Below are positions 21,193 through 31,230 of a stretch of 64,000 bases of DNA, piece after piece. The notes beneath the pieces were generated by a model. It did not search any database, was not told where the DNA came from, and was given only the letters and a program-made list of their open reading frames with translations. Position 1 is the first letter of the stretch. The number at the start of each line of letters is the position of its first letter. This DNA is from Pleodorina starrii (lineage: Eukaryota; Chlorophyta; Chlorophyceae; Chlamydomonadales; Volvocaceae). The position numbers and the translations under genes were made by a program. The stretch is from NCBI GenBank assembly GCA_030267565.1, contig BRXU01000026.1, positions 1-64,000 on the forward strand, written 5' to 3'.

Positions 21193-22659
21193 TTTTTTTT
21201 TTTTTTTCCTGCGAGGGACGTTACAAGGACTGGGAAAGCGAAGCCCAACGGGCAAGCCGAGCAAGACCGGCAAGCCGCAACAGCCTGGCAAGAAGCCCAA
21301 AAAACCACCGCAAGGAGCCAAGGAGAGAGAAAAAGCCAAGCAACGCCTAAACTCGCAGACAGGACAGGGACAGGGACGGGGGCAGCAAGGGGCCAGGAGC
21401 CACTGCTGCACGGGCGGCACACACGGCCACCCCTACCTCCAAGACACCGAGGAGGGAACTGAAACCAACACCAGGGCCCAACACCAGGGCCAAACCCCAG
21501 GGCCCAACACCAGGGCCAACACCACGGCCCAACACCAGGGCCAACCCCACAGCCCAACACCAGGGCCAACACCAGGGCTCAAAACCAGAGCCAACACCAC
21601 GGCTCAACACCAGGGCCAAAACCACGGCCCAACACCCGGGCCAGCACCACGGACCAACAACAGGGCCCGTCACCGGAGACAAGCCCCAGGGATGGGCAAA
21701 GGCCCCAACAGCGACCACAGCGACAACACAACCACAACCTGCACAACCTCAACAGCCAAGGGGCGAACCCTACACCCTGGGCGACAGCAACAGGAACAAC
21801 AAACAAAACCGGGCAACCGCCGCAGCGAACCAGGGCAAAACGAGCCCCCCCCCACCGGGGAGCACCAGAGAAAACAGAAAACCCACAGCACGCCCGAAGA
21901 GAACCCCGCACCACCGAAACCGCCTCCCAGAGCCACAAAAGCCGCAGGGACGGTGCCACACAAGCGCACCGGAGACAAACAACAACCGACCCCACCCTGG
22001 GGGCGTCCCCGCAAGACAGCAGGCCCGAAGACACACCTCCCTCCCAAGACACCCCGCACCGCAGGAACCTCACTCCCACGTCCCCCCGGCTCCCAAGAAC
22101 CCCCACGGGCGCAGCAGGGGCAACACTGCCTGGCTGGAAGCCAGGGCACAAGCGCGCCGGCGACAAGACACCCGCAGACCCCACCCTGGGGGCGACCCCC
22201 GAACCGCACCTGCCTCCCACGGCGGCCTGCACCACACCAACCCTGCACCGAAGCCCCCCCGCCCCTCCCCAGTCCCCCCCCGAAACCCTCCCCAGACCCC
22301 CCGGCGCCACACGCACCCCACTCCCAAGAACCCCCCCCTCCAGGCCGCAGGGGCAGCACCGCCGGGTCAGAGACCAAGGCACGAGAGCGCCAGCGACAAA
22401 ACACCCACAGACCCCACACAGGGGGCGACCCCTCAAGACAGCAGCCTCCGAACCGCACCTGCCTCCCGCGGCAGCCTGCACCACACCAACCCTGCTCCTA
22501 AGCTCCCCCGACCCCCAAGACCCCCTCCGGCCCCACCCACAGCAAGCCCCGCACCGCACCCCCCTCCCTAGGCAACCCGCACCGCACTCCCCCCACCCTC
22601 GAGGCCCCTCGCACCCTAAGGACCTCAGACACCGAGATCCCCCACTCCCAACACCCCGC

Positions 22660-25600
22660 TCACGACGGCCCCGGCTGCCCTGTCAGCTGAGCTGCTGCCT
22701 GGCTGGGCTGGGCGCTGATGGCTGACCCGGATGGGGAGACCTGCTGTGCTGCCTGGGCGCCCCCGGCGGGTGCCTGTGGTGCTGGGACCGGGGCCACCCG
22801 GGACAGATGAACCTGCAGACGCGGGCTGCTGCCAGCCACCCGCTGCACGGAGCAGAGGACGCCTTCATGCGCCCAGGAGGCTTCGAAGGCATCCAGCCGG
22901 CCGGGCTTCAGCTGTGCTGTGATGTGGCCCCGGGGCAGCCCCGCCAGAGTGTCCTCGGAGAGCGCCGCCATGCTGAAATGTGCCCTCATGAGACGCTGCA
23001 GCTCCCCAATGACGCAGCCCACCACCGTGGCCGACGGATGGTCATCAGGCTCCGCCCTGTGGTAGTGGCCCCAGACCGCCCACAGCCAAGTGGCTCGAAG
23101 GGCTGCCCACAGCAGCTGCAGCCCAGGGCTGGTGGGGTAGGCCGGCCACCCTCCAGGCCAGTCTCCCAGCAGCACAGCCGGCTGTCTGAAAGGCAAGTCC
23201 GCGGCCCCGGAGACTGTTGCCCACAGCTCTGCCAGCCAAACCCGAGCTGCGGTGTAAGCCCCGCACTCCAAGAAGACGTGGGTCAGGCTGGCGACATGCA
23301 GGTTGCCGTCCACCGAGCAGCTAGGAGCAGAGCCAGGCTGTTGCGGCTTGCCGGTCTTGCTCGGCTTGTCCGTTGGGCTTCGCTTTCCCAGTCCTTGTAA
23401 CGTCCCTCGCAGAAAAAAAAAAGAGCAGTGGGCACGCTGCGGCTGACCGTTGGAGGCCAGGTACACCCCGCACGGGAGCCGTCCATGGTGCAGCCGCCAG
23501 GCGAGCGCCTTGGCCCGGTTGCTTGCGGGGCAGTCCCACAGCCGCTGCCAGGCCCGCCGGCGGTCGAGGGGAGACATGCCAGCCGGGCCATCGGCTGCCG
23601 GGTCTGCCTCCGGGGCCGGCCCGGCGGGTGCCGACGGTCCGGCGGCAGCACCGGGGTCCTGCTGGTGCGGTGCCGCATGGCGGCTGCTAGGCTGGCTGAC
23701 CGGGCTTGCAGCGGCCGAGGGCAGTGATGGGGGGGAGGAGCGGGGCCGCATCCAGCCGGGGCTGGGCGTGGGGTTCATGGCAAACCACCGGCTGCGGCTG
23801 GGCGCTTGCTGAGCCAGCCAGTGTTGGTGCCAGCGGGCCTCCTGTTGCTGTAGCTGGCTGTGCGGCTGCTCGGGCCACGCCGCGGGCATGAGGGGCTCCG
23901 TGTCCTGGTCCCGGCCCCAGCTGTGACCGCGGGCGGTGAGGCGGTGGCGCACCTCACTCACTGTGTAGTGGATGAGGGGCAGCGTGCCGTGGCCGTGGCT
24001 GAGGGGGTAGCACTGGACCGAGTCCCAAAGCCCCAGCAGCTGGTATTCCACTGGCCATGAGGAGGCGCGTTGGGCCGGGGGCGCCTCGCTGTATCGCTGA
24101 TGGTCCTCCAAGGTCCAGTGTCGGCGCGGCTTGCGGCCCGGCAGCACGCAGGCTGCAGGCCAGTCGGCGTCCCCTGCTGCTCCGGCCTGCTCGCTGTCTG
24201 GGGGCACCAAGCGGCCGTTGGGCAGGACGGCCCACAAGACTCCCGTAGGGCTGCTTACCCGGCTGCCATCGGGCGACAGGAGCCAGTCGGGCGCCGGCGG
24301 CAGTTCGGGGTCCAGGGGGTCGGCTGGCAGCAGTCTCCGCCAGTCGGTTGGGATGGCCCCAAGGACCGCCTGCATGAGGGGTTCGTGCTGGGTCATGGGC
24401 GACGCTGCACGGAGCTCGGCCAGGGTGCGGGGTCCCAGGTGGGCGGTCCCAGCCGGCGGGGTGAAGGGCTGGTCGGTGGCGGGGTCACGCAGGGCTGCAT
24501 TGAAGAACAGGGGCTCATGCAGGATGGCACGCGCGTCCGTGGTCTCTGGGTAGGCCAGCCGGGTCGGGAGCGAGGAGCGGTAGGACTGCACCAGGCTGGC
24601 AATGAACGTAGGCAGGCTGGGGGGCGGTTCCGCCGTGCCATACACCCAGCCCCACCCAGTGGTCCCATCCGGCCTGTACTCGTCGAGCAGACCCCGCATG
24701 ATCTGCTTCCATGGCTGCTGGCCGGGCTGAGCGAGCTGGGCGAGGGGCTTCGCATGCAGGGCGACCATGAATGCGTCGAGGTCGAGATGGCCGACACCGC
24801 CACAGTCGTGATCCTGGCAGGCGATCTCCGGGCCAGGCTTCAGCAGGGCCCGTCCGTGGCACACCAGGGACGCGTCTTCCTCCAGGAGCGACCAGGCCAC
24901 AAAGCCGTCGATATGCTTGCGGAGTGCCGCCAGCTGGGGTGGGGTGGGGCGGATGATGGAGAGGTGGTATGCCAGGGTGTTTCCCAGCACCTGTTTGGCC
25001 ACATGCACCCTGCCCACGAGGCTGAGGCCGTGTCGCCGCCACACATGGCCGAGACGCTGAACCCGCTGAATTCTGCTGGTGTAGCAGAGCCGCGCGGCCT
25101 CCACCGGGTCCAGAGTGAGAGGGATTCCCAGGTGGCGTGGGGGTTCATCACCGGGAGTCGGGAAACTCGCACCAGTTGCGGCGTTGGGCCCCACCACCGG
25201 CTCGTGGGTACCCAGCACCATCCCCTTCCCCTTGCTGGCATTGACCCGTGCGTTGCTGGCCCTGCATAACAGCTGGACTGCCGCGGTAGCGACCTCCCCA
25301 TCCCTGTCGACATTGCTGACCGTGAGCACCGTATCGTCCGCGTGGTGGGTGACAGGGGGGGCTGGCACGTTGTTGGGGAGGGTGGGGGTGCGGAGAGCGT
25401 TGGTGCTGCGCAGGTGGTGCAGGTACGAGGTGAGGGGTTCCAGCTGCATGACCCACAGGACGGGCGACAGGGTGCTGCCTTGCTGAAGGCCATTGCGGAC
25501 CGGGAAAGGTGCTGACTGGTGCCCATTGACCACCACCCGGCAGGAGCCATCTGACGTGAGCAGGTGCAGCCAGCGCTGTGTGTGCTGACCGAAGCCCATG

Positions 25601-27585
25601 GCCTCGGCCACCCGGTAGAGCCAGGGGCGATGGACCCGGTCGTAGGCCTTCTCGATGTCGAGTATGATGAGGGCTGCCGGTTGCTGCGAGTGCCGCACCC
25701 ACTCCGCCAGGGCCAGGTGGTAAAGGGTGTTGTCGCGGATGTCCCGGCCGCTGACGAAGGCAGTCTGCAGCGGGTCTATCAGGTAGTCCAGTGCCGGCTG
25801 TAGGCGATTGCTGACGGCCTTGCAGACAAGCTTGTAGTCGCATTGGAGCAGGGTGATGGGCCGGTAGCTGCTCAGGCTGGGCCGGGGCAGGCCTTTGCCT
25901 TTGTAGATGAGAGTGATGACCCCTTCACGCCAGCTGAGCGGCAGGGAGTCGGCAGCTGCGGCCCCGGTCTCCACGGATCCCTGGGTGAAGGCTGCGTTGG
26001 CGGCGGCGAGCAGCAGCGGGCCCAGCAGCGGCCACAGCACCCGGTACACCTCATAAGGCAGGCCGTCCGAGCCAGGGGCGGTGCCATTCAGACAGGACGA
26101 CAGAGCAGCCGCAAGTTCGTCCAGCTGCAGCTCGCCGGCGGCTGGGGCTGCGTCGGCAGCTTCCCTGAGGGGCTGGGGGAGCCGGCGGCGGAGGTGCTGC
26201 AGGAGCTGGTCTTGGGCTGTCAGGTCCACCTGCTCCACCCGGAACAGACCCGTGGGGCTGTCACTGCTGTACATGGCGTGGGCCGCGGCTGTGATAGCGG
26301 CGGCCGCACCCGGGTCACTGAGCGGAACCGGGAGGGGCTGACCCGGGACTGAGAGGTGGGTGACTGGCTCCCGGGTGCGCACCTCGCGTCCGAGCTGGTG
26401 GAACCAGCCGGTGCCCTTGTCGCCATGCTGCGTGTATGCGGCGTCCAGCGCTGCTGTGCGGCGGATGGCGGCCTGTTTGACTGCCGTGGTGAGCTGGCTG
26501 CAGGCCTGTGCTGCCAAGGCGCCGGCGTCGGGCCCGGGCATAGCATGCTGCATGGCTGCCAGGGCTGCACACGCAGCGTGTTTGGCCGCCCTCAGGCTGG
26601 CGGCCTGGTCCGTCAGGTGCTGTCTGTGGAGGTGATCGGCTGCACTGCGGAGGCGACCTTTCAGACATTCCCACACCTCACGTGGGTCAGCAGCGGCGTC
26701 TTGCTGCTGGACGGCCTGGATTGCCAGCTCCACTGCCGACTGCAGGCGGGGCAGCAGGCTGGGGTGGTACAGCAGGTACGTGGGGAACGCCCAGCTGCTG
26801 CGGCCGAGGGTGGGGAGCCCTGGCAGCGCCAGCTCCAAGAGCACCCCATGATGATCCCCCGGGGCGCCTGGCACCACCCGAACAGCTGTCACGTACTGCT
26901 GCAGAGGTTGGCTAATGAGCCAGCGGTCCAGGCGTGCCACCAGCGGTCGAGTTGGTGATGCCGGGTGAGTGAAGCCCCCCCCCACGCCGGAAGACAGCCA
27001 GGGGTCGACCAGATTGGCCCCGTGGACCAGGGCCTGCAGTGCAGGCCTCCCGCCGGCCCGATGGGCAGACGGTTGGGCCTCGTCACCCGCATGCAGGACG
27101 CAGTTAAGGTCCCCTCCAAGCAGAATGTGGCGGTCTGTCTCGAGGTATGGCTGCAGGCTTTGGAAGAACTCTGGGCGGCTGGCGGCCACCGACGGGGCGT
27201 AGATGCATAGGAGGTGGAGGCGAAGGTGGAGGACATCCCAGTCCCAGCAGCAGACACGGCCGGCAGTGTCCGAGGTGTACGGGTGCTGCACACAGCCCGG
27301 CAGGCTGATCCCTGGCCGCGCCAGGATGGCTGCCCCACAGCTGAGGTCCGTCCCCGGGCTGTAACCCCATTTGCCCCGCCAGGGGGCCCCCGGGCCGCTG
27401 CCTCGTTGTAAAACTGACTGCAGTGCTGCTTTGCTGCCCAGTTTCGCCTCCTGTACGAAGGTGACATCCGGGTTGCCTGCGACCTGCTGCTGGTAGCAGA
27501 GCAGCCTGGAGGCTCGCGCCCGCCCAAGCCCATTGACGTTTACGGTCAGGAGCTTGAAGGTGGGCGCGGTCCCGTCGGTCCTCAT
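22660..27585 (-). CDS. LINE ORF2 with in-frame insertion (copy G)
   Basis: This is ORF2 as in copy B, here 1641 aa from the ATG at 27585. Endonuclease, reverse transcriptase (HADD) and C-terminal region are all present with only scattered substitutions against B. A stub of the same LINE family, inserted in reverse, adds 31 codons between AHCS and APSC in the zf-RVT-like zinc region. Because 93 is divisible by 3 and no stop arises, the frame stays open. Spacing of the Cys/His ligands is changed, so C-terminal function may be impaired. An in-frame extension upstream of 27585 overlaps ORF1 and I do not use it as the start. Confidence 0.85.
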   Translation of the reverse strand: MRTDGTAPTFKLLTVNVNGLGRARASRLLCYQQQVAGNPDVTFVQEAKLGSKAALQSVLQRGSGPGAPWRGKWGYSPGTDLSCGAAILARPGISLPGCVQHPYTSDTAGRVCCWDWDVLHLRLHLLCIYAPSVAASRPEFFQSLQPYLETDRHILLGGDLNCVLHAGDEAQPSAHRAGGRPALQALVHGANLVDPWLSSGVGGGFTHPASPTRPLVARLDRWLISQPLQQYVTAVRVVPGAPGDHHGVLLELALPGLPTLGRSSWAFPTYLLYHPSLLPRLQSAVELAIQAVQQQDAAADPREVWECLKGRLRSAADHLHRQHLTDQAASLRAAKHAACAALAAMQHAMPGPDAGALAAQACSQLTTAVKQAAIRRTAALDAAYTQHGDKGTGWFHQLGREVRTREPVTHLSVPGQPLPVPLSDPGAAAAITAAAHAMYSSDSPTGLFRVEQVDLTAQDQLLQHLRRRLPQPLREAADAAPAAGELQLDELAAALSSCLNGTAPGSDGLPYEVYRVLWPLLGPLLLAAANAAFTQGSVETGAAAADSLPLSWREGVITLIYKGKGLPRPSLSSYRPITLLQCDYKLVCKAVSNRLQPALDYLIDPLQTAFVSGRDIRDNTLYHLALAEWVRHSQQPAALIILDIEKAYDRVHRPWLYRVAEAMGFGQHTQRWLHLLTSDGSCRVVVNGHQSAPFPVRNGLQQGSTLSPVLWVMQLEPLTSYLHHLRSTNALRTPTLPNNVPAPPVTHHADDTVLTVSNVDRDGEVATAAVQLLCRASNARVNASKGKGMVLGTHEPVVGPNAATGASFPTPGDEPPRHLGIPLTLDPVEAARLCYTSRIQRVQRLGHVWRRHGLSLVGRVHVAKQVLGNTLAYHLSIIRPTPPQLAALRKHIDGFVAWSLLEEDASLVCHGRALLKPGPEIACQDHDCGGVGHLDLDAFMVALHAKPLAQLAQPGQQPWKQIMRGLLDEYRPDGTTGWGWVYGTAEPPPSLPTFIASLVQSYRSSLPTRLAYPETTDARAILHEPLFFNAALRDPATDQPFTPPAGTAHLGPRTLAELRAASPMTQHEPLMQAVLGAIPTDWRRLLPADPLDPELPPAPDWLLSPDGSRVSSPTGVLWAVLPNGRLVPPDSEQAGAAGDADWPAACVLPGRKPRRHWTLEDHQRYSEAPPAQRASSWPVEYQLLGLWDSVQCYPLSHGHGTLPLIHYTVSEVRHRLTARGHSWGRDQDTEPLMPAAWPEQPHSQLQQQEARWHQHWLAQQAPSRSRWFAMNPTPSPGWMRPRSSPPSLPSAAASPVSQPSSRHAAPHQQDPGAAAGPSAPAGPAPEADPAADGPAGMSPLDRRRAWQRLWDCPASNRAKALAWRLHHGRLPCGVYLASNGQPQRAHCSFFFLRGTLQGLGKRSPTDKPSKTGKPQQPGSAPSCSVDGNLHVASLTHVFLECGAYTAARVWLAELWATVSGAADLPFRQPAVLLGDWPGGWPAYPTSPGLQLLWAALRATWLWAVWGHYHRAEPDDHPSATVVGCVIGELQRLMRAHFSMAALSEDTLAGLPRGHITAQLKPGRLDAFEASWAHEGVLCSVQRVAGSSPRLQVHLSRVAPVPAPQAPAGGAQAAQQVSPSGSAISAQPSQAAAQLTGQPGPS
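23334..23422 (+). mobile_element. 89-bp LINE 3'-end stub inside copy G
   Basis: The stub holds only the last ~78 bp of the LINE 3' UTR (from CAGGCTGTTGCGG to CTCGCAG) plus about 11 A's. It is flanked by GAGC at 23330-23333 and 23423-23426, a 4-bp target-site duplication. It is antisense to its host. Its poly(A) junction is at exactly the same ORF2 position as the SINE-like unit in copy C. Confidence 0.92.
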
Positions 27586-30086
27586 GGCTGCGCGCCACGC
27601 GCCGCCCGTCGGGAGGGGCGGCCGTCGTGGCGGGCGATTTGGGTTCGGGCCTGCTGCAGTTGGCCCAGAGCAGCGACGATGAAGGAGCGCACGTGCCCGG
27701 GGGTGGGGTGCAGGCCCGGCAGGAATGGGGCCAGGGAGCGCAGATGGTCGTGGTAGACCTTCAGAAATGCGCCGGCAGAGCTGCGATTGCCGGTCTGAGC
27801 TTGGAGGGCGGGCTCCAGGGCGGATTGGGCCGCTGCCAGCACCTCGGGCTGCACATGCGGGCCCCGTGGGGACAGATAGCTGTGGTTCTCGCGCAGGAGG
27901 AGGGCGTCCAGTTCCATTGCGCCGAGGGGCGCTGGGGGCGACAGGTCCAGCTGGTGCAGTGCCCGGCGGCAGAAGGCGACCACGACGGGGCGGGGATCGA
28001 CGAGCTCCGGAGACTCCAGTCGGGGGTGGTGGCGGATGAAGAGCTTTCGCAGAACCGCCTGGAAGGCGATGGACGAGCAGGCGGGGTGGGGGCATGCCGC
28101 GAAGTAGTCCACGAACTGGTCGTGGTACCCAGCCGCAAGGGTGTCTGCGGGGGGGACCCACTGGCTGGGCGTGGCTGTGATCAAGCTAGCGGCCCGCAGC
28201 ACGTCGAGCTTCGCGGTCGGCAGTCCCAGGCCCGGGGCAGTGCTGGGGCCCGGCGGGGGCTGGTGTGGAGGGCTGGCGGCCTGCGCTGTGGGGCTGTGGG
28301 CGGCCAGCTGGGGCGGCGGGCCGTGAGCTGCCCAGCCGGGGCTGGGCGTCAGCTGGGGGGGCAGCTCGGGCCCCCCGTCCCCCCCGGGGCCGTGGTGGCC
28401 AGCCGTGCCTGTGGGTGGAGCCTGGGGCGGTGGCTGGGTCAGCGTGGGCCCGCCCCTGGCCGAGGTGGGGTCGAGGGGCTGGTGGTGGCGGGTGAAGGCG
28501 TCCGGTTGTCGCCACCACCGCCCGGTGCTGCCGGCCTGGGGAGATGTGGGGGCTCTGGAGGGGCCCTGCTGCTCCTGGTGGGGGGTCCCACTGGGGCTGC
28601 CCTGGTGGGCCCCTGGGGGGGCCGCCAGCGTGGCCGGCTCAGCCGCGGGAGGGGAGAAGGTGCCGCCGATGGGAGTGGAGTCGGGGCCCCAGCCCTGGGG
28701 GTTGGCGCCAACCCCGGCCCGGGGGTATGGGGACAGACGCCGGTTCTGCACATCCTGGATGGTCCGCAACACAGCTGGGAGGCTGTTGGGGCCGTCCGGG
28801 GCCTCCACCAGCTGGGGTCGGTGCCACCATGCCTGGCCATCAACCATCCCAGGGGAGGAAGGGCTGAGGGCAGCCGAGGCAGGGCTGGGGGCTGGGGGCC
28901 CTGATCCCGCCGTGGAGGGGGTGGGTGGGCCAGAGGGGTGGGCCGCCGGCGGCCGGGGAGCCTGGGCTGGTGCGGGCAGGGGGCCCGGGCTGCCGCCTGC
29001 TGCCATCACAGCCACCCCCACGGCAGCCGGCCTCCCGAGGGCCGGGGCGGCTGTTGGTGCGGGCTCGGCGGCTGGGTGAGTGCCGTCCCCTGCTGCTGGT
29101 GCGCCGGGCGCCGCCTGCACCGCTGGTGGGGGCCCTGCGGCGGGTGCTGGTGGTGGTTCGGCCGCGGGAGCTGCTGGTGAGTCGGTCACTGGCGCGTCCC
29201 TCATGTCGAACACGGAGATGCGGACAGTGAGCTGGTAGATCAAGAACGACCGAGGGAGGGAGAGGAGGTTGGGGTCCGACGGCGGAGCGGCCACGAAGGC
29301 GACCAGGTGGGATGCATCAGGCAGGGCGCCTGGCGTACTGGAGCGGGTCATGCCGTCGCCCAGGACTTCCCCCACAACCAGGTCCTGCCCTTGGGAGGGG
29401 GTAGCTGCCAGGCCTGCACAGCTAAGCAAGGCCCCAGTGACCCCTTCGAGGGCATAAGTGCCGGGGAGCCCTTTGATGAGGAGCTTGTGGCTGTGCGGTC
29501 GGGCCAGGTTGTAGTACGGCTGCACCGTGACTTCGATGGTCGTCCCCTGGAAATCGACTGGTAACGAGGACCGTCGGAGGAAGGCCCCCGCCGCGTTCTC
29601 TGCTCGCAGGCCGGGTGCTGGGTTCAGCACCACCCCCCGGTGGCGCCCTTGGCCGAGGAGGTTGATGCTGACGAAAGTGCCTGGGCTGGCGTTCATGGCG
29701 GCCTGGATGGCTGCATTGCACCATGCTTCCCACACCGCTTCATCGGCCGCCTCCCGGGGGGCGGCGGCCCCTAACATCAGCTTGGGGGCCACCCGGCGGT
29801 CGCCGGTGTGCAGCTCAGAGGACAGGGCAGTCCCTGGAAGCTCCCGCTGGACCTCAGCACGCCAGGCTGGCAGCTGCTGGGCGGGGGTGATCTCCCATGA
29901 GGTGGTGGCGCCCCCCGGGGCCTGCTTGCGAGCCCGGACTGAAGCTGGCAGGCTGGCCGTGAGGGAGGCCGCATACCGAGCGGACCGGGGGAGCTGACCG
30001 GTGGAGGCCGCACAGCGTGGGGGACCCTGGGGGGCGGCGTGCAAAGCTGCCACCGGCAGTCTGCGAGGCCGTGGGCCAACAAACAT
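27582..30086 (-). CDS. LINE ORF1 (copy G), RRM-like, proline-rich
   Basis: An 834-aa protein from the first ATG in an open frame bounded upstream by a stop near 30266; it ends with TGA at 27584-27582. The N-terminal part is basic and Ala/Arg-rich. About aa 160-290 has strand-helix-strand character typical of an RRM (LLIKGLPGTY, LVAFVAAPP, LTVRISVFDM), as in many plant and algal L1-type ORF1 proteins. About aa 295-600 is Pro/Ala/Gly-rich and probably disordered. The last ~230 aa are more ordered, with many conserved hydrophobic positions. I see no CCHC knuckle. By family, the role would be RNA binding and RNP formation; the RRM call is by eye. The overlap with ORF2 suggests coupled translation. 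Confidence 0.8.
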   Translation of the reverse strand: MFVGPRPRRLPVAALHAAPQGPPRCAASTGQLPRSARYAASLTASLPASVRARKQAPGGATTSWEITPAQQLPAWRAEVQRELPGTALSSELHTGDRRVAPKLMLGAAAPREAADEAVWEAWCNAAIQAAMNASPGTFVSINLLGQGRHRGVVLNPAPGLRAENAAGAFLRRSSLPVDFQGTTIEVTVQPYYNLARPHSHKLLIKGLPGTYALEGVTGALLSCAGLAATPSQGQDLVVGEVLGDGMTRSSTPGALPDASHLVAFVAAPPSDPNLLSLPRSFLIYQLTVRISVFDMRDAPVTDSPAAPAAEPPPAPAAGPPPAVQAAPGAPAAGDGTHPAAEPAPTAAPALGRPAAVGVAVMAAGGSPGPLPAPAQAPRPPAAHPSGPPTPSTAGSGPPAPSPASAALSPSSPGMVDGQAWWHRPQLVEAPDGPNSLPAVLRTIQDVQNRRLSPYPRAGVGANPQGWGPDSTPIGGTFSPPAAEPATLAAPPGAHQGSPSGTPHQEQQGPSRAPTSPQAGSTGRWWRQPDAFTRHHQPLDPTSARGGPTLTQPPPQAPPTGTAGHHGPGGDGGPELPPQLTPSPGWAAHGPPPQLAAHSPTAQAASPPHQPPPGPSTAPGLGLPTAKLDVLRAASLITATPSQWVPPADTLAAGYHDQFVDYFAACPHPACSSIAFQAVLRKLFIRHHPRLESPELVDPRPVVVAFCRRALHQLDLSPPAPLGAMELDALLLRENHSYLSPRGPHVQPEVLAAAQSALEPALQAQTGNRSSAGAFLKVYHDHLRSLAPFLPGLHPTPGHVRSFIVAALGQLQQARTQIARHDGRPSRRAARGAQP

Positions 30087-30184
30087 GAGGGCGGGCTGTT
30101 GCTGATGCTGTTGCTGATGCTGAACTGGCTGTTGCTGCTGCTGCGGCGTGCTGATGTTGATACTGCTGTTGCTGGTGTTGCTGC

Positions 30185-30219
<35 letters not shown>

Positions 30220-31230
30220 GTTCTGCTGCTGAAGCTGCTGCTGTAGAGCCCCCAACTCTGCTGCTAGGGGCCCGTCCCAGGAGAGCAGGCGGGGGACTTG
30301 CACTCCTCCCTGCCTGCACCCTGGCTCTGCGGGAGCTCCTCGAGCGCCTGAGGCCGTCTGGTCGGTCTGTACTGAGCTGCAGAGCAGCTGAGCTGGACAG
30401 GGCAGCAAGGGCACACCGCACAGGCAAAGCACCCCACCTGCACCCCGAAGCCCACCCCTGCACCCACAGGGCACCCCAGGCACGAAGCAGCACCCACCTA
30501 CACAACAAGAGCAAGCCTCACCCCACCGAGGACAAGCCACCCAAAGCAGGCAGAGGAAGAACCCCTCGCCGGGCAGCCAAGACACCCACCAACGGAAGAA
30601 ACCAACCCCGCACGGAAGAAACCAACCCCTGGCCCTGCCAGAAACCGACCGCCAGGCCTGAAGATGTCAAAGGAAACTCCACAGGCCGCTAGGCTCCAAG
30701 CGCGGGCTCCACGGAAGTCGTCCAGCACCACAGCTCCACGATGTCGTCCACCACGAGCGACCGGAAGGCCAACCGCGCAAGACGCCCGAGAAAACGTCGC
30801 TAAAAAGAGGCTTAGCTGCAAGCTTTCGCAGCGCCGGCTTGGCGCCGCGTCAGGCTGGAAGCACGAGGATGATTGCTGCGCTCGCCGAGGGCGCACTCCG
30901 AGAAGACGCGCAATCCGCACGCCCAGTTCCACGAAAAGAAGAAGGAGAAGAACAAAGAGAGTAGGCGTGCTGTGCGCCCTGATTGGAGCGCCGAGTCCTG
31001 GAGTCGCCGGTCCGATGGCGGCTGCGGCGACAAGAGAGAAAACCGCCGCTGCCGCAGGTCGCGCCGCTGAAGCAACCAAACGAAAAGAAGCAAAATGTCC
31101 TAAAGGAAAGCGGGAAGCGCGCAGCCTGTTGTTGAAGTTGCAGGTGCTGAGTGAGGCATTGCCAGCAAACAAATGTCGACGAGGTGTTGGAGTAGCTTAA
31201 GCTATAAGCTGTAAGCTATAAGCGACCAAC
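30087..31230 (-). other. Putative LINE 5' region (copy G)
   Basis: This is the only copy in the window with sequence upstream of ORF1, so nothing here can be compared. In the ORF1 frame 30087-30266 is open and rich in Ser, Gln and His from a CAG/CTG run, but has no ATG. On the plus strand an open frame of 178 codons (30664-31200) encodes a strongly basic, Arg/Lys/Ala-rich peptide with no family I recognise. The last ~35 bp (31195-31228) repeat AAGCTATAAGC. No promoter motif is evident. Confidence 0.5.
30107..30245. repeat. CTG/CAG trinucleotide tract upstream of LINE ORF1
   Basis: A run of CTG and GCT triplets with some TTG and GTT interruptions. Read on the minus strand it encodes Gln/His or Ser/Asn stretches depending on frame, and leads directly into the ORF1 ATG at 30086. 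Confidence 0.85.

Larger units (their letters stand above)
21193..31230 (-). mobile_element. LINE copy G, the most complete copy, minus strand
   Basis: From the right: about 1.1 kb 5' region (31230-30087), ORF1 (30086-27582), ORF2 (27585-22660), 3' UTR (22659-21208) and poly(A), seen as T's at 21193-21207. The 3' end lies in copy F. The 5' limit is set only by the start of copy H near 31231, so the true 5' end may be a little earlier. Both ORFs are open. ORF2 carries an in-frame 93-bp net insertion. Element length without that is about 9.9 kb. It is the best reference copy in the window. Confidence 0.88.
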
